Shown piece after piece: positions 1-8,382 of a stretch of 64,000 bases of DNA. Below the pieces are notes generated by a model, which searched no databases, was not told the DNA's origin, and saw only the letters and a list, made by a program, of their open reading frames with translations. How positions within the stretch are numbered: position 1 is the stretch's first letter; each line of letters begins with the position of its first letter. Origin of the DNA: Planctomycetaceae bacterium (GTDB lineage: Bacteria; Planctomycetota; Planctomycetia; Pirellulales; Lacipirellulaceae); NCBI GenBank assembly GCA_002702655.1, contig PABB01000067.1:310001-374000 (forward strand). The letters are read 5' to 3'. A program made the translations under genes and the position numbers.

Positions 1-689
1 AGGTGCATGTGGCCGAACTTGTGGATCTTCTCGCGGCGATGGTCGGGGGCGACGAACGTCATCTCGCAGATGAGGATCTTCGCCTCGAACATGGCCGGCG
101 TGGCGTCCAAGCCCGCGGGGGCCGTGTCGCCGGCGTAGGCGACCAGCGGATGGCGGACCTCGTGGGTCACCTCCGTGCCCGCTTGCCGCAGGTCGCGGAT
201 CTGCTCCCCCGCGAGCCCCTGGTACTCGGGCTTGAGCTTCTTGCGACGATCCCACACGACAAACCCCAGCGAGGGAACGCTGTGCTTGGTGGCGTGCGCC
301 GACACGATCAGCTCGCGCGACAGCTCGATCTCCTCGCCCGGCTCGATCGCACGCAGCTCGCACGGCATGCGTCCGCGGTCGAGCCGCGTGAACTGCCGCA
401 AGATCTCGCGGGCCGGCTCGATGACCTGCGCGGGCATGTAGATGACCGGCGGCTCCATCTTCATCATCCGCCGCCGCGAGACGTACAGCGGCAGCGCCGC
501 CACGTGGTCCAGATGCCCGTGCGACACGAACCAGGTCTCGGTGCCCATGAACGACCACGGCTGTCCGCCCAGGTCGAACCCCAGGCTCAGCTCGGGCAGC
601 CGCCAGTAGGTCTGCACGGCGGCGCGGGAGTAGCCCTCGATCGTCAGATCGCCGTGCTGGTGAGTGATAACCGGAGCGTTTTCGACCAT
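1..689 (-). CDS. Ribonuclease Z-like metallo-beta-lactamase hydrolase (3' end cut by window edge)
   Basis: 229 codons are present and the gene runs off the left edge. The metal-binding motif SHGHLDH is seen at residues 56-62 (H57, H59, D61, H62). A second ligand region, AYAGDT, lies near residue 184 and a His-rich GHMH just before the cut. This order (HxHxDH, then GDT, then a C-terminal His) is that of tRNase Z/ElaC-like phosphodiesterases. The usual family substrate is the tRNA 3' trailer, but several related planctomycete proteins have no known substrate. The start is the ATG at 689, because the protein reads sensibly from MVENAPV and no upstream in-frame start gives better N-terminal similarity. 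It is the first of a run of minus-strand genes. The fold is confident; tRNase function is only likely. Confidence 0.75.
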   Translation of the reverse strand, partial: MVENAPVITHQHGDLTIEGYSRAAVQTYWRLPELSLGFDLGGQPWSFMGTETWFVSHGHLDHVAALPLYVSRRRMMKMEPPVIYMPAQVIEPAREILRQFTRLDRGRMPCELRAIEPGEEIELSRELIVSAHATKHSVPSLGFVVWDRRKKLKPEYQGLAGEQIRDLRQAGTEVTHEVRHPLVAYAGDTAPAGLDATPAMFEAKILICEMTFVAPDHRREKIHKFGHMH

Positions 690-895
690 GCGGAGCGGGA
701 GCGGCGAGCACAAAGCGGGGCGGGAGCATCCAACGGGCCCCCCAGTGTACGGACCGACGCGCCCGCGCGGAAGGACGTTCGCGCCGCGGCGGCTCTGGGC
801 CGAGAAAAGCTGCCAAGAACAGCGGGGCCGCGAGGAAGTCTTCCCCTGCGGCCCCGACGTGGTCGTTTGGTCAGGCTGTGGGCTGACAGCAACGA

Positions 896-1531
896 TCAGC
901 CGGCGCGACGCCGGGCAGGGAAGCACAACCCGGCTGCTGCGATGCAGGCCAGCGCCGCCGCGGACGGCTCCGGCACGAGCCCCACACGCAGGTCGTCGAT
1001 GAACACGGACAACTGCTCGGCCGCCGGCCGCTCGTACGTGAACGCCGCGGAACTGATTGGCACATCGCTGCGGAGCCCGATGAATTGATCGGCATAGTCG
1101 TTGCTGTTGGCGGCGACCTGCACGCTGCCCAACGAATTGTTCGCGGCGTCGTAAACTTTCAACATCGCGTCGAAAGAGAGATTGAAGTCGTCGTTGCCGA
1201 ACGTGGCGCCCACCTCCAGCACGGGCGTCGTGAACAGGATCACCATCGGCTCGTTGGCGATCAACTCGCGCAAGCCCCGCGTCCCCGACGAGGTCACATT
1301 GCTGGTCCAGGTCGAAGCGCTGGCCACTTCGGCGGTGGCTTCAAAGGTGAACTGGGCCGTGTCAGCCGGCGGCGACCCGGCGGTCCCGCTCTCAAAATCC
1401 TCAACAATGATCGTGCCCGCGACAAAATCGCCGGGCCCGGATAACTGCGTGATGGCGGCGGCCTGAGTGACACCAGCCGCGCAGCAAGCGGCCAGCAGGA
1501 CCGCCGAAGAGAACACCGTGGTCGACTTCAT
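896..1531 (-). CDS. PEP-CTERM sorting domain protein
   Basis: 211 aa. An N-terminal signal peptide (MKST, then a hydrophobic Ala/Leu/Val stretch ending near QAAA at residue 26) is followed by a beta-rich, Gly/Ser/Thr-rich domain. The C-terminus carries VPEPS, a hydrophobic Ala/Leu segment and a basic RRR tail, which is the PEP-CTERM signature. Such proteins are known to be sorted by an exosortase and often decorate the cell surface or a biofilm matrix. I chose the ATG at 1531 over the longer frame (to 1612) because it starts the signal peptide directly. No exosortase is visible here, so it must be elsewhere. The substrate or binding partner is unknown; the central domain resembles lectin-like or sugar-binding modules only loosely. 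Confidence 0.8.
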   Translation of the reverse strand: MKSTTVFSSAVLLAACCAAGVTQAAAITQLSGPGDFVAGTIIVEDFESGTAGSPPADTAQFTFEATAEVASASTWTSNVTSSGTRGLRELIANEPMVILFTTPVLEVGATFGNDDFNLSFDAMLKVYDAANNSLGSVQVAANSNDYADQFIGLRSDVPISSAAFTYERPAAEQLSVFIDDLRVGLVPEPSAAALACIAAAGLCFPARRRAG

Positions 1532-1785
1532 GAGACTCGCTCCGCAACTGGCGTATCGGGAAGAAAGACGGGACGGCCGCGTTCGCGCCCGCGATCGAAT
1601 CGCGGGCGCCACGTAGCGGTCAGTCTAACGCCAGGTAGGGCGCCGCGTCACACTTCAGGCGGTGCGAATTCCCCAAAAAAAGCGGCACTTGTCCGCGGCG
1701 ACGCGGACGAACACGCAGGAAAAGTCGCCCCGTCCAGTAGACTGCCTCGGCAGGGCTCGGCTTGCGCCCTGGGCAACGGCCGCGG

Positions 1786-2925
1786 CTACTGTGCGTCGCG
1801 GCAGTTCCCCAGGGCGAGCAGCACGTAGCCGGTCACCAGGTTGGGGTCGCCCTCAAGCCAGCGGTCGGCGGGGTTCAGCCAGCTGCCGTCGTCACGCTGC
1901 ATCTCGGCCAGCTTGGCCACCAGGTCGGCGCGCCAATCGTGCTCGACGCCGGCGTCGTCGACCAGCTTCTCCTCGCCCAGGGTGGCCAGCGCCTTGGCGA
2001 ATGTCTGCAGGTAGTAGAAATGCCCTTGCGGCCCCATGCCGGGATTTTCGTCCAGCGTGTAGTTCTTGCCGATCCAGTCGATAGCCGCCTTGACGCGCTG
2101 GTCGTCGCGATCGACGCCGGCGTAGATCATGCTCTTGAGCCCCGCGTAGGTCATCGAACCGTAACTGCGCAGCCCGCCGTTGGGCAACTCGCCCGCCTGG
2201 CTGGAGCCGCCCGCGGCGATGGTGTAGTAGAAGCCCCCGTCGGGGTTGAGCGCCGGGAACTTGGTTTGGTTGTGCTCGCTCTCCAGGTTTTGGCATTTCG
2301 AGACGAACGCCAGCAGCCGCTGCATCGTCTCCTCGTCGGCCTCGGCGCCCAGGGTGGTCAGCGCCTCGGCGGCGAACGCGGTGTTCGACAGGTCAGGCCG
2401 CTTGTGGCTGCCGTAGCCGAAACCGCCATAGCTGTCGCTGGAGGGGTCGTGCCCCTCGCCGTCGTCCCATTGCAGGTCCTTGAGGAACTGCTTGGCGCCG
2501 GCGAGTTGCTTGTCGTAGCGGCCGTCGGCGTTCGCGGCGGCCATGGCCATGATCGACAGGCAGGTCTCGTAGTTGCGGTGCGTGGAGCCTGCGGCGTAGA
2601 TGCCGCCGTCCGGCTGGACGAATTTCTCGACGTATGCCAGCGCCTTGGCCACGGTGGGATCGTCGGCCGAGCGGCCGTTGTGCAAGATGCCGGCGGCCGC
2701 CAGGGCGGTCACCGCGGGACCCGTCTGCGGCGACCAGGAACCGTCGGCCTGCTGCGAGCCGCGCAGAAACTCGATCCCCCGGTCGGCCAGTTTGCCGACC
2801 GACGCGTCGACGGGCGCTGCGGCAGCGCCGGCCGCTTGGCTGGGTGCGACCCCGTGAGCGGAGATCACGGCGCCCATCGTGGCGATGGCGATCACGCGAA
2901 AACTGAAACAGCGCAGACGGCGCAT
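1786..2925 (-). CDS. Secreted prenyltransferase/squalene-oxidase repeat protein
   Basis: 379 aa. A signal peptide (residues 1-32, MRRLRCFSF then hydrophobic, ending SQAAG) precedes an all-alpha toroid made of terpenoid-cyclase repeats. These are visible as GSWSPQTG near residue 63, PDGGIYAAG near 105, YGGFGYG near 165, PDGGFYYT near 225, and DGSWLNP with a GY-LLAL motif near the end. It lacks the DxDD acid motif of squalene-hopene cyclases, so cyclase activity is unlikely. In planctomycetes such exported toroid proteins are common and unassigned. Start 2925 is preferred over the longer frame to 3276 because the signal peptide begins there and AGAG lies just upstream. It sits downstream of the kinase gene with about 250 bases between them, so co-transcription is possible but not shown. 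Confidence 0.8.
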   Translation of the reverse strand: MRRLRCFSFRVIAIATMGAVISAHGVAPSQAAGAAAAPVDASVGKLADRGIEFLRGSQQADGSWSPQTGPAVTALAAAGILHNGRSADDPTVAKALAYVEKFVQPDGGIYAAGSTHRNYETCLSIMAMAAANADGRYDKQLAGAKQFLKDLQWDDGEGHDPSSDSYGGFGYGSHKRPDLSNTAFAAEALTTLGAEADEETMQRLLAFVSKCQNLESEHNQTKFPALNPDGGFYYTIAAGGSSQAGELPNGGLRSYGSMTYAGLKSMIYAGVDRDDQRVKAAIDWIGKNYTLDENPGMGPQGHFYYLQTFAKALATLGEEKLVDDAGVEHDWRADLVAKLAEMQRDDGSWLNPADRWLEGDPNLVTGYVLLALGNCRDAQ

Positions 2926-3175
2926 GGCAACTCTCTTTCGTGTTTGTTCCGTATCGATCGGCGACGTCGCCGCGTCGGCAGTGAAGCAAATCTCACGCCC
3001 AAGCTGCGTCGATCGCGAGTGGTTCTCCCTGCAGGAGATTCTCGCCCCCGCTTCGTGGACAGGCAAGCAGATCGGGCTGAGAGCTGCTGAAAATGCAGGC
3101 GTGGCAGCTTGCAGGCGGCCAGCGGCGCGCCGCGCGGCGCGACAGTCGTGCTGCATCCTGCGACATCGCGGCAAG

Positions 3176-5554
3176 TCAGTCGTCGTCGCCCAGCCGCACG
3201 AAGACCGCCACGCCGGCCGACTGGGGGTTGTCGCGGAAGACTTTGCCGTAGTACGAATCGTGGTCGGTCGCTTCATAGGGGAAGCTGGTGATGCCGATCA
3301 GCTTGGCCGCCTCGGGGCACAGGTCGGCCAGTTTCGATTGCTGCGGCGCCAGTTGAGGTTCGCCGTCAGGCGCCACGGAGATCCACGCCTCGCCCTCGCC
3401 GCTTCCGATGTACGTGTCGCCCGCCACGTCGACCAGGTTGTCGAGGATCGTCAGCAGTCGCCCGTTCAGGTCGGTTTCGATCATCACCATGCCGAACGGC
3501 TCGCCCGACTGCTCGTCGAACACCGGCACCCCCGCGAGCATGCGGCGCGTCTTGCCCGCGTGCGCCGCTTGTTGCTGACGCGGGCTCAGCGAGAATCGCA
3601 CGTCGCCCAACTCCTGCTGGATGACCTCGGCCAGCAATTGATCGTCGTCGCTGGTCGCCAATCGACTGCGCGGCACCGTGCGCAGGTACGAGTGATCGCT
3701 GGCGTTGCGTTCCACGCGCAGCACGTCGACCGAGCCCAACGACCCGTCCGAGTCGACCGAGGCGGCAGGCGTTGCCGCGCCTTGGTCGTCGCCGGCGGCC
3801 ACGAACGTGACGGCCAAGTAATCGGGATTCGCGCGGAGCAGGCCCAGGTAGATGGTCTCCAGCCGCTGGAGCCACACGTCCTCCGACTCGTCCGCGTCGC
3901 CGGCGCGGGCGCGGACGATCCCCTGAATCGGCGGCAGCGACGCCATGAACCGCGCGTCCTTGCCGATATCCTGCGCGATGTCGCGCAGCTGCAGCTCGAT
4001 CTCTCGCACGTCGCCCACGGCTTGTTGGAATCGTTCTTGCTGGGCGGCAATGCGACTGTGCTTGGCGGCCATGGCCAGCGTGACAATGGCGGCCAAGGCC
4101 ACGGCCAGCAATCCGGCGACGACTTGGGCCAGACGTTGGTGCTTGCCGATCCAGCGCCGGACGCGCTGCGACATGGTTTCGCTGTAGGCGGTCACAGGTT
4201 GCCCTGCGATCCACCGCTGGATGTCTTCGGCCAGGTCGCTGGCCTGCTGATAGCGCGCGTACCGGCGGCGGGCCATCGCCTTATGACAAATGGCGTCCAG
4301 GGCCGGGTCGATCTGGGGGTTGACGTCCTTGGCGCGGGGCGGCTGTCCGCTGGCGATCTCGGTCAGCAACGCGCGGCCGGCGGCGCGGCGATCGCCCGAG
4401 CCGCTGCGGATCTGGGCCGCCTCATGGGGCGGGCGGCCGGTGCAGATGGCGAACAGGATGGCGCCCAGCCCGTAGATGTCGGTCCGTTCGTCGACGTCAT
4501 CAACGCGCCCTGCCGCTTGCTCGGGAGCCATGTACAGCGGCGTGCCCAGCACCTGTCCGGCGCTGGTCACGACCGCGTCGCTGTGGGAATACGCTTCGGC
4601 ATCGCCAACCGCTTCGATCTCGCTTTCATCGAGCAGCTTGGCGAGTCCCCAGTCGATGACGATCACCTGGCCGAAGTTGTCGATCACGACGTTCTCGGGC
4701 TTCAGATCGCGGTGGATCACCCGCCGCGAGTGGGCGTGACCAATCGCCTGGCATACGCTGACGAACGATACCAGCAGGTGCTGCAGCAGCATGGGATCGT
4801 CGTCGCCGTCGCCGCGCCGCTCGTGGTACTCGGCAATCGAATCTTGCAGCGTGCCTTTGCCGAGGAACCGCATCGTGTAAAACGACCGACCGGTTTCGTC
4901 GTCTTCGCTCAACTGGTAGATCGGCACGATGCCCGGGTGCTCCAGCCGACCGGTGATTTCCGCTTCGTTGCGAAACCGTTGCGCAGCGATCGGGCTCTCG
5001 CGGCCGGCAGAGAGCTCTTTGAGCGCCACGAGTCGCTGCAGGTCCAGATCGCGGGCCAACCACACGCGGCCCAGTCCGCCCTGCCCCAGCACGCGGACGA
5101 GCCGGTATCGCGTGGCGCCGGTCCGCTGATGCCCGTTGGCCGAGGGGCTGGCCGTCGTGTACACGCCCAGCAACTTGGCGACGCGGCCCGTCGAGTCGAA
5201 CTTCATGATCGTGTCGCCAACCGAACTGTTGCCGGTCGAGATGTCGACCGTCTCGGCCGTCGCCGAGCGAGAGAGCGCCTGCTCGACGCGCTGATCAAGT
5301 TCGGTCAATTGCTCCGGCGAGAGCAGTCGCTTGTTCTCCAGATGCTGGCGCAGCGAGATCGCGCCGTACAACGACCACTCGGACAGAGTCTCGCCCACCT
5401 GCTGTTCGTTCAGGGCGCCGCACGAGAGCAGCTCGGTGGCCAACGCGACGTCGCGCGCCAGCCGCCGCGCCGAGTCGTCGTCGCCCGCAGTCTGCTCGGG
5501 CGCGTCGCGACGCGTCTGGGCGGGATCGTGGCCTGGGTCAGGCGGCGCGGCCAT
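3176..5554 (-). CDS. Hanks-type serine/threonine protein kinase with transmembrane segment and C-terminal sensor region
   Basis: 792 aa. Residues 1-149 are a helical N-terminal region. Residues 150-450 form the kinase domain: glycine loop VLGQGGLGRVW (155-165), catalytic lysine K179 in VALKEL, HRDLKPEN at 281-288 with D283, and APE at 343-345. The metal-binding motif is DWG (D301), not the usual DFG; this variant is common in PknB-like planctomycete kinases. One membrane segment spans about 475-497. The remaining 295 residues form a probable extracytoplasmic sensor that reads like a Cache/PAS-type fold, although no family was confirmed. It therefore probably senses an external signal and phosphorylates cytoplasmic targets on Ser/Thr. 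The gene stands alone between intergenic stretches of about 250 bases. Confidence 0.9.
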   Translation of the reverse strand: MAAPPDPGHDPAQTRRDAPEQTAGDDDSARRLARDVALATELLSCGALNEQQVGETLSEWSLYGAISLRQHLENKRLLSPEQLTELDQRVEQALSRSATAETVDISTGNSSVGDTIMKFDSTGRVAKLLGVYTTASPSANGHQRTGATRYRLVRVLGQGGLGRVWLARDLDLQRLVALKELSAGRESPIAAQRFRNEAEITGRLEHPGIVPIYQLSEDDETGRSFYTMRFLGKGTLQDSIAEYHERRGDGDDDPMLLQHLLVSFVSVCQAIGHAHSRRVIHRDLKPENVVIDNFGQVIVIDWGLAKLLDESEIEAVGDAEAYSHSDAVVTSAGQVLGTPLYMAPEQAAGRVDDVDERTDIYGLGAILFAICTGRPPHEAAQIRSGSGDRRAAGRALLTEIASGQPPRAKDVNPQIDPALDAICHKAMARRRYARYQQASDLAEDIQRWIAGQPVTAYSETMSQRVRRWIGKHQRLAQVVAGLLAVALAAIVTLAMAAKHSRIAAQQERFQQAVGDVREIELQLRDIAQDIGKDARFMASLPPIQGIVRARAGDADESEDVWLQRLETIYLGLLRANPDYLAVTFVAAGDDQGAATPAASVDSDGSLGSVDVLRVERNASDHSYLRTVPRSRLATSDDDQLLAEVIQQELGDVRFSLSPRQQQAAHAGKTRRMLAGVPVFDEQSGEPFGMVMIETDLNGRLLTILDNLVDVAGDTYIGSGEGEAWISVAPDGEPQLAPQQSKLADLCPEAAKLIGITSFPYEATDHDSYYGKVFRDNPQSAGVAVFVRLGDDD

Positions 5555-5710
5555 AGAATCAGCGGTGCGGGGTCAGGAGAACCACGCAGCAGACCGCCGA
5601 AGCAACGTGCTCAACGGACCCGCGCGGGTGACCTTCCATCTTGACCCGCGGGCGCCCGATTGCAAGTTATGCCCCCCGCACCCCGGGGTGACCTCCAGAA
5701 CTGGTCGATG

Positions 5711-5786
5711 CGTGCCACTGCGGGCTCGCCCAGCAGTTTGAAGCAGGTCCACGGCGCCCACTGCTGGACAAGCCAGTCGTGGCACG
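5711..5786. repeat. Dispersed GTGCCACTGC hairpin repeat, copy 1 (degenerate)
   Basis: Begins GCGTGCCACTGC and ends with the inverse GTGGCACG, with CCAGCAG and CTGCTGG stem parts inside. The same element recurs at 21094-21170 and, best preserved, at 33561-33680, always between genes. It can fold into a hairpin. No coding capacity was seen. Confidence 0.65.
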
Positions 5787-5812
5787 TAAGTACAAATTTG
5801 GCCGCTCGGGGT

Positions 5813-7108
5813 TCAGGTTGCCGGATCGGTCTCCGCGGCGGCGGTCGCCTGGGCGTCACTGGCGTCGGTTTCCGCCTCGTCGCCCTCGGTCGGCGACTCG
5901 ACGGGGTCGCCCAGCAGCCGTTGCAGCTCGTCGCGCAGCCGCACGCCGCGGGCGTTCAGGTCGACAGCGCGGCCCTGTTGATCGACGAGAATCGCGGTGG
6001 GGATGCCGGAGATGCCGTAGTAGGTCGCCATCGGGTGGTCCCAGCCGTCGTGCTCCTCATCCTCGCCGTAAAGATTGGCCCAGGGGATCTCCTGAGCTTC
6101 GACAAATTCCTCGACCTTCTCCAGGCTGGTGTCGAGCGACACGCCCACCACGTCGAAACCCTTGTCGTGGTAAGCGGCGTACATCTCCTTGACATTCGGC
6201 AGCTCGGCGCGACAGGGTCCGCACCACGTGGCCCAGAAATCGACCAGCACGACTTTGCCGCGGTACGACTCCCAGTCGAGCGGCGTGCCGTCGACTTGCA
6301 CCCCCGACAGTTCCATGGGGTTATCCAGCAGCTCGAGTCGCCGCAGCGTGCCTTGCAAGCGTGCGACGACCGACTCGGCCGCCGGGTTGTCGTGCGATTG
6401 CATGATCTCCACGGCTTCCTCCAGCAACTGGCGTCCAGAGTCCTCGTCGCCTCTGGCCAAGTAGGACGCCACGGAGCGAATCGATCCGGCGCGCACTTTG
6501 AACAACTGTTCGTCCTCGGGCAGGTCACTGAGCAGCGTCGACTTGAATTGCTTCTTCTCTTCGTCGCTCCACTCGCCCCACTTCTGCATCGCCTTCTGCG
6601 TGAAGCGGCCCCAGCCGACGCCCGCGACGGCCGGACGCTCGTCAGAACGGATCAGTTCTTCGGTGCGCTGGAGCTGCTGCTGGGCGATGTCCTGCATCCG
6701 CTCCATCGCCATCAGTTTGACGATCGTCAGCACGTTGGCCTCGTTGTCGCTGGGCGCGCTTTCCAGGCCGACGTCGGCCGCTTCGATGATGTTCAGGCAC
6801 ATGCTCAAGCGGTAGCGATCCGCTGTCGCCGGATCGCCTTCGTACTCGCTGATCGCCCGCATGGCGTCGCTGACGTACTGCACCATTTCGGTCGACCCGC
6901 CGGCGGGAACGACCCGCAGCGCTGGCTTGGCCGTCGCAACCTCGGCATCCGCGTCCGAATTGGCGTCGACCTCGACGGCCTGTTGCTCGGCAGCGGGCGC
7001 GTCCTCGGCGGCTTCGTCGCCCCGTGCAACCCGGGCGGGCGAGGACATTGCTAGGGCAGCGACAATCGTGACGGCGGCACAGAGGGTGCGCGGGAATGTC
7101 AAGGACAT
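5813..7108 (-). CDS. Exported TlpA-like thioredoxin-fold protein
   Basis: 431 aa. The signal peptide (residues 1-29, MSLTFPRT then hydrophobic, ending ARVARG) is followed by an acidic Ala/Glu linker, a helical domain of about 200 residues, and a C-terminal TlpA/ResA thioredoxin domain with FWATWCGPC (active site CGPC 296-299). An Ile-Pro cis-proline loop (GISGIPTAI) is also present. The C-terminus is Asp/Glu/Thr-rich. Such proteins reduce disulfides outside the cytoplasm, often for cytochrome maturation or for an associated enzyme. The start at 7108 was chosen because the signal peptide begins there; the frame is open to 7243 with no signal-like sequence. The helical N-terminal half is common in planctomycete homologues and has no known role. 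Confidence 0.85.
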   Translation of the reverse strand: MSLTFPRTLCAAVTIVAALAMSSPARVARGDEAAEDAPAAEQQAVEVDANSDADAEVATAKPALRVVPAGGSTEMVQYVSDAMRAISEYEGDPATADRYRLSMCLNIIEAADVGLESAPSDNEANVLTIVKLMAMERMQDIAQQQLQRTEELIRSDERPAVAGVGWGRFTQKAMQKWGEWSDEEKKQFKSTLLSDLPEDEQLFKVRAGSIRSVASYLARGDEDSGRQLLEEAVEIMQSHDNPAAESVVARLQGTLRRLELLDNPMELSGVQVDGTPLDWESYRGKVVLVDFWATWCGPCRAELPNVKEMYAAYHDKGFDVVGVSLDTSLEKVEEFVEAQEIPWANLYGEDEEHDGWDHPMATYYGISGIPTAILVDQQGRAVDLNARGVRLRDELQRLLGDPVESPTEGDEAETDASDAQATAAAETDPAT

Positions 7109-7279
7109 GGCTACGGCATCTCGTGGAGGAGGCGGGCGAATACTCGTGTCGCCGAGCATGCGGCAACGCCCGCATTGTCCGCCACCGCGCCCGGCAAGAC
7201 AAGTCACGCCCGTGCACGGGGGATTTCGCCGCGGATGTCGCAATTCAGCCAGTTCCGCGCGGCGCCCGCCCCATTCGCG

Positions 7280-8197
7280 TCAGTCCACCGCGTGGAAATT
7301 CGCAATGATCTCCCACGCGTCCTGCGGCGTGTCGGCATAGTGGATCAGGTCGAGATGCTCGTCGGCGATCACGCCCTCGTCGGCCAGCCGCTGGAAGTCG
7401 ATGATCCCGTTCCAATACTCCGAGCCGTACAGGATGATGGGAATCTCCTGCATGCGGCCCGTTTGCCGCAGCGTGAGCGTGTTGAACAGTTCGTCGAGCG
7501 TGCCGAAGCCGCCCGGGAACACGACCAATGCCGCGGCCCGCAGGATGAAGTGGAACTTGCGCATCGCGAAGTAGTGGAACTGGAAGCACAGTTCGGGCGT
7601 GATGTACGGGTTAGGCTCCTGTTCGTGCGGCAGTTCGATGTTCAGACCGACGCTCTTGGCGCCGATTTCGAACGCGCCGCGGTTGGCGGCTTCCATGATC
7701 CCCGGACCGCCGCCAGTAATGATCACGAAGTCGCATTTGCCGTCGCTTTGGCAGGAGGAGGACACGATGCGGCCGAACTCCCGCGCTTCCTCGTAGTAGC
7801 GGCACTTAGCCAGCACGCTTTCGGCGCGGGCCACCTCGCGCAGCAGCCGCGGGTCGTCGGGGTGATCCTTCAGATGCAGCCGGGCCCGCTTCAGCCGCGC
7901 CTCTGCCTCGCCCTGCGGCACGATCTGCGTGCCGCCGAACACGACCACCGTCGTGGCGATCTTGTTCTCGCGCAGCAGCGTTTCGGTCTTCAATAGTTCC
8001 AACTGCATCCGCACGGGTCGCTGCTCGCTGCGGCCCAGAAAGTCGATATCCAACTCCGCGAGCCGGTAGCTGGGCGAGTTGATGATCGCAATGCGGTTCT
8101 GCTCGACGCGCTTTTCCAGGTCGAGCGCGCTCTCGCCGTCCTCGGGCGGATTTCCGGCGGAGACGGGGCGCTGCTTGGCAGGGAGGTTCTTGGCCAT
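7280..8197 (-). CDS. LOG-family (lysine decarboxylase-like) nucleotide hydrolase
   Basis: 305 aa. Contains the paired motifs of the LOG/TIGR00730 family: GGGPGIMEA (162-170) and PGGFGTLDE (228-236), which bind and hydrolyse the N-glycosidic bond of nucleoside monophosphates. The protein is longer than the usual ~190-aa LOG by an N-terminal extension rich in charged residues, as in the longer Rossmann-type LOG group. Start 8197 is the ATG before AKNLPAKQ; the open frame continues to 8287 but that part lies over an inverted repeat and looks non-coding. Substrate: possibly a cytokinin-like or AMP-type nucleotide; not determinable from sequence. It lies just upstream of an unrelated exonuclease gene on the same strand. 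Confidence 0.85.
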   Translation of the reverse strand: MAKNLPAKQRPVSAGNPPEDGESALDLEKRVEQNRIAIINSPSYRLAELDIDFLGRSEQRPVRMQLELLKTETLLRENKIATTVVVFGGTQIVPQGEAEARLKRARLHLKDHPDDPRLLREVARAESVLAKCRYYEEAREFGRIVSSSCQSDGKCDFVIITGGGPGIMEAANRGAFEIGAKSVGLNIELPHEQEPNPYITPELCFQFHYFAMRKFHFILRAAALVVFPGGFGTLDELFNTLTLRQTGRMQEIPIILYGSEYWNGIIDFQRLADEGVIADEHLDLIHYADTPQDAWEIIANFHAVD

Positions 8198-8220
8198 GGT
8201 TGGTGCCTGTGATTCAGTTG

Positions 8221-8378
8221 AAAGCCCGCGAATTACGCGAATATGCGCGGATAGTTTGATGAAACCACGACGACACAATGAGCACAACGGCGATTCAGAT
8301 TCCTAACTGCGTCGTGCCCGTCGTGTCGTCGTGGTTCAAACTCCTAATTCGCGCCCATTCGCGTAATTCGCGGGCTGT
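8221..8378. repeat. Long imperfect inverted repeat between two genes
   Basis: The left arm (8221-8289) reads CCCGCGAATTACGCGAATA ... CCACGACGACAC ... AGCACAACG. The right arm (8309-8378) carries the reverse complement with small gaps (GTCGTGC, GTGTCGTCGTGGTT, GCGTAATTCGCGGGC). Arms of about 70 bases with about 20 between them could fold into a long hairpin between two minus-strand genes. The ACGACGACACGACGAGCAC and ATTCGCGTAATTCGCGGG sub-motifs resemble dispersed repeats I know from other soil and aquatic bacteria, but I could not search for them. Confidence 0.7.
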
Positions 8379-8382
8379 TCGG

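Noticed and set aside
3-1088. A 361-codon plus-strand frame at the left edge
   Set aside because: Antisense to the RNase Z-like gene, which has a proper metal-binding motif, and to the PEP-CTERM protein.
1786-2925. Squalene-hopene cyclase
   Set aside because: The toroid repeats are present, but the catalytic DxDD motif and the length of a cyclase are missing.
2879-5644. A 921-codon open frame on the plus strand over the kinase gene
   Set aside because: It is antisense to a clear kinase gene and its protein is Arg/Gly/Val-rich with no motif. In GC-rich DNA, such antisense frames are expected.
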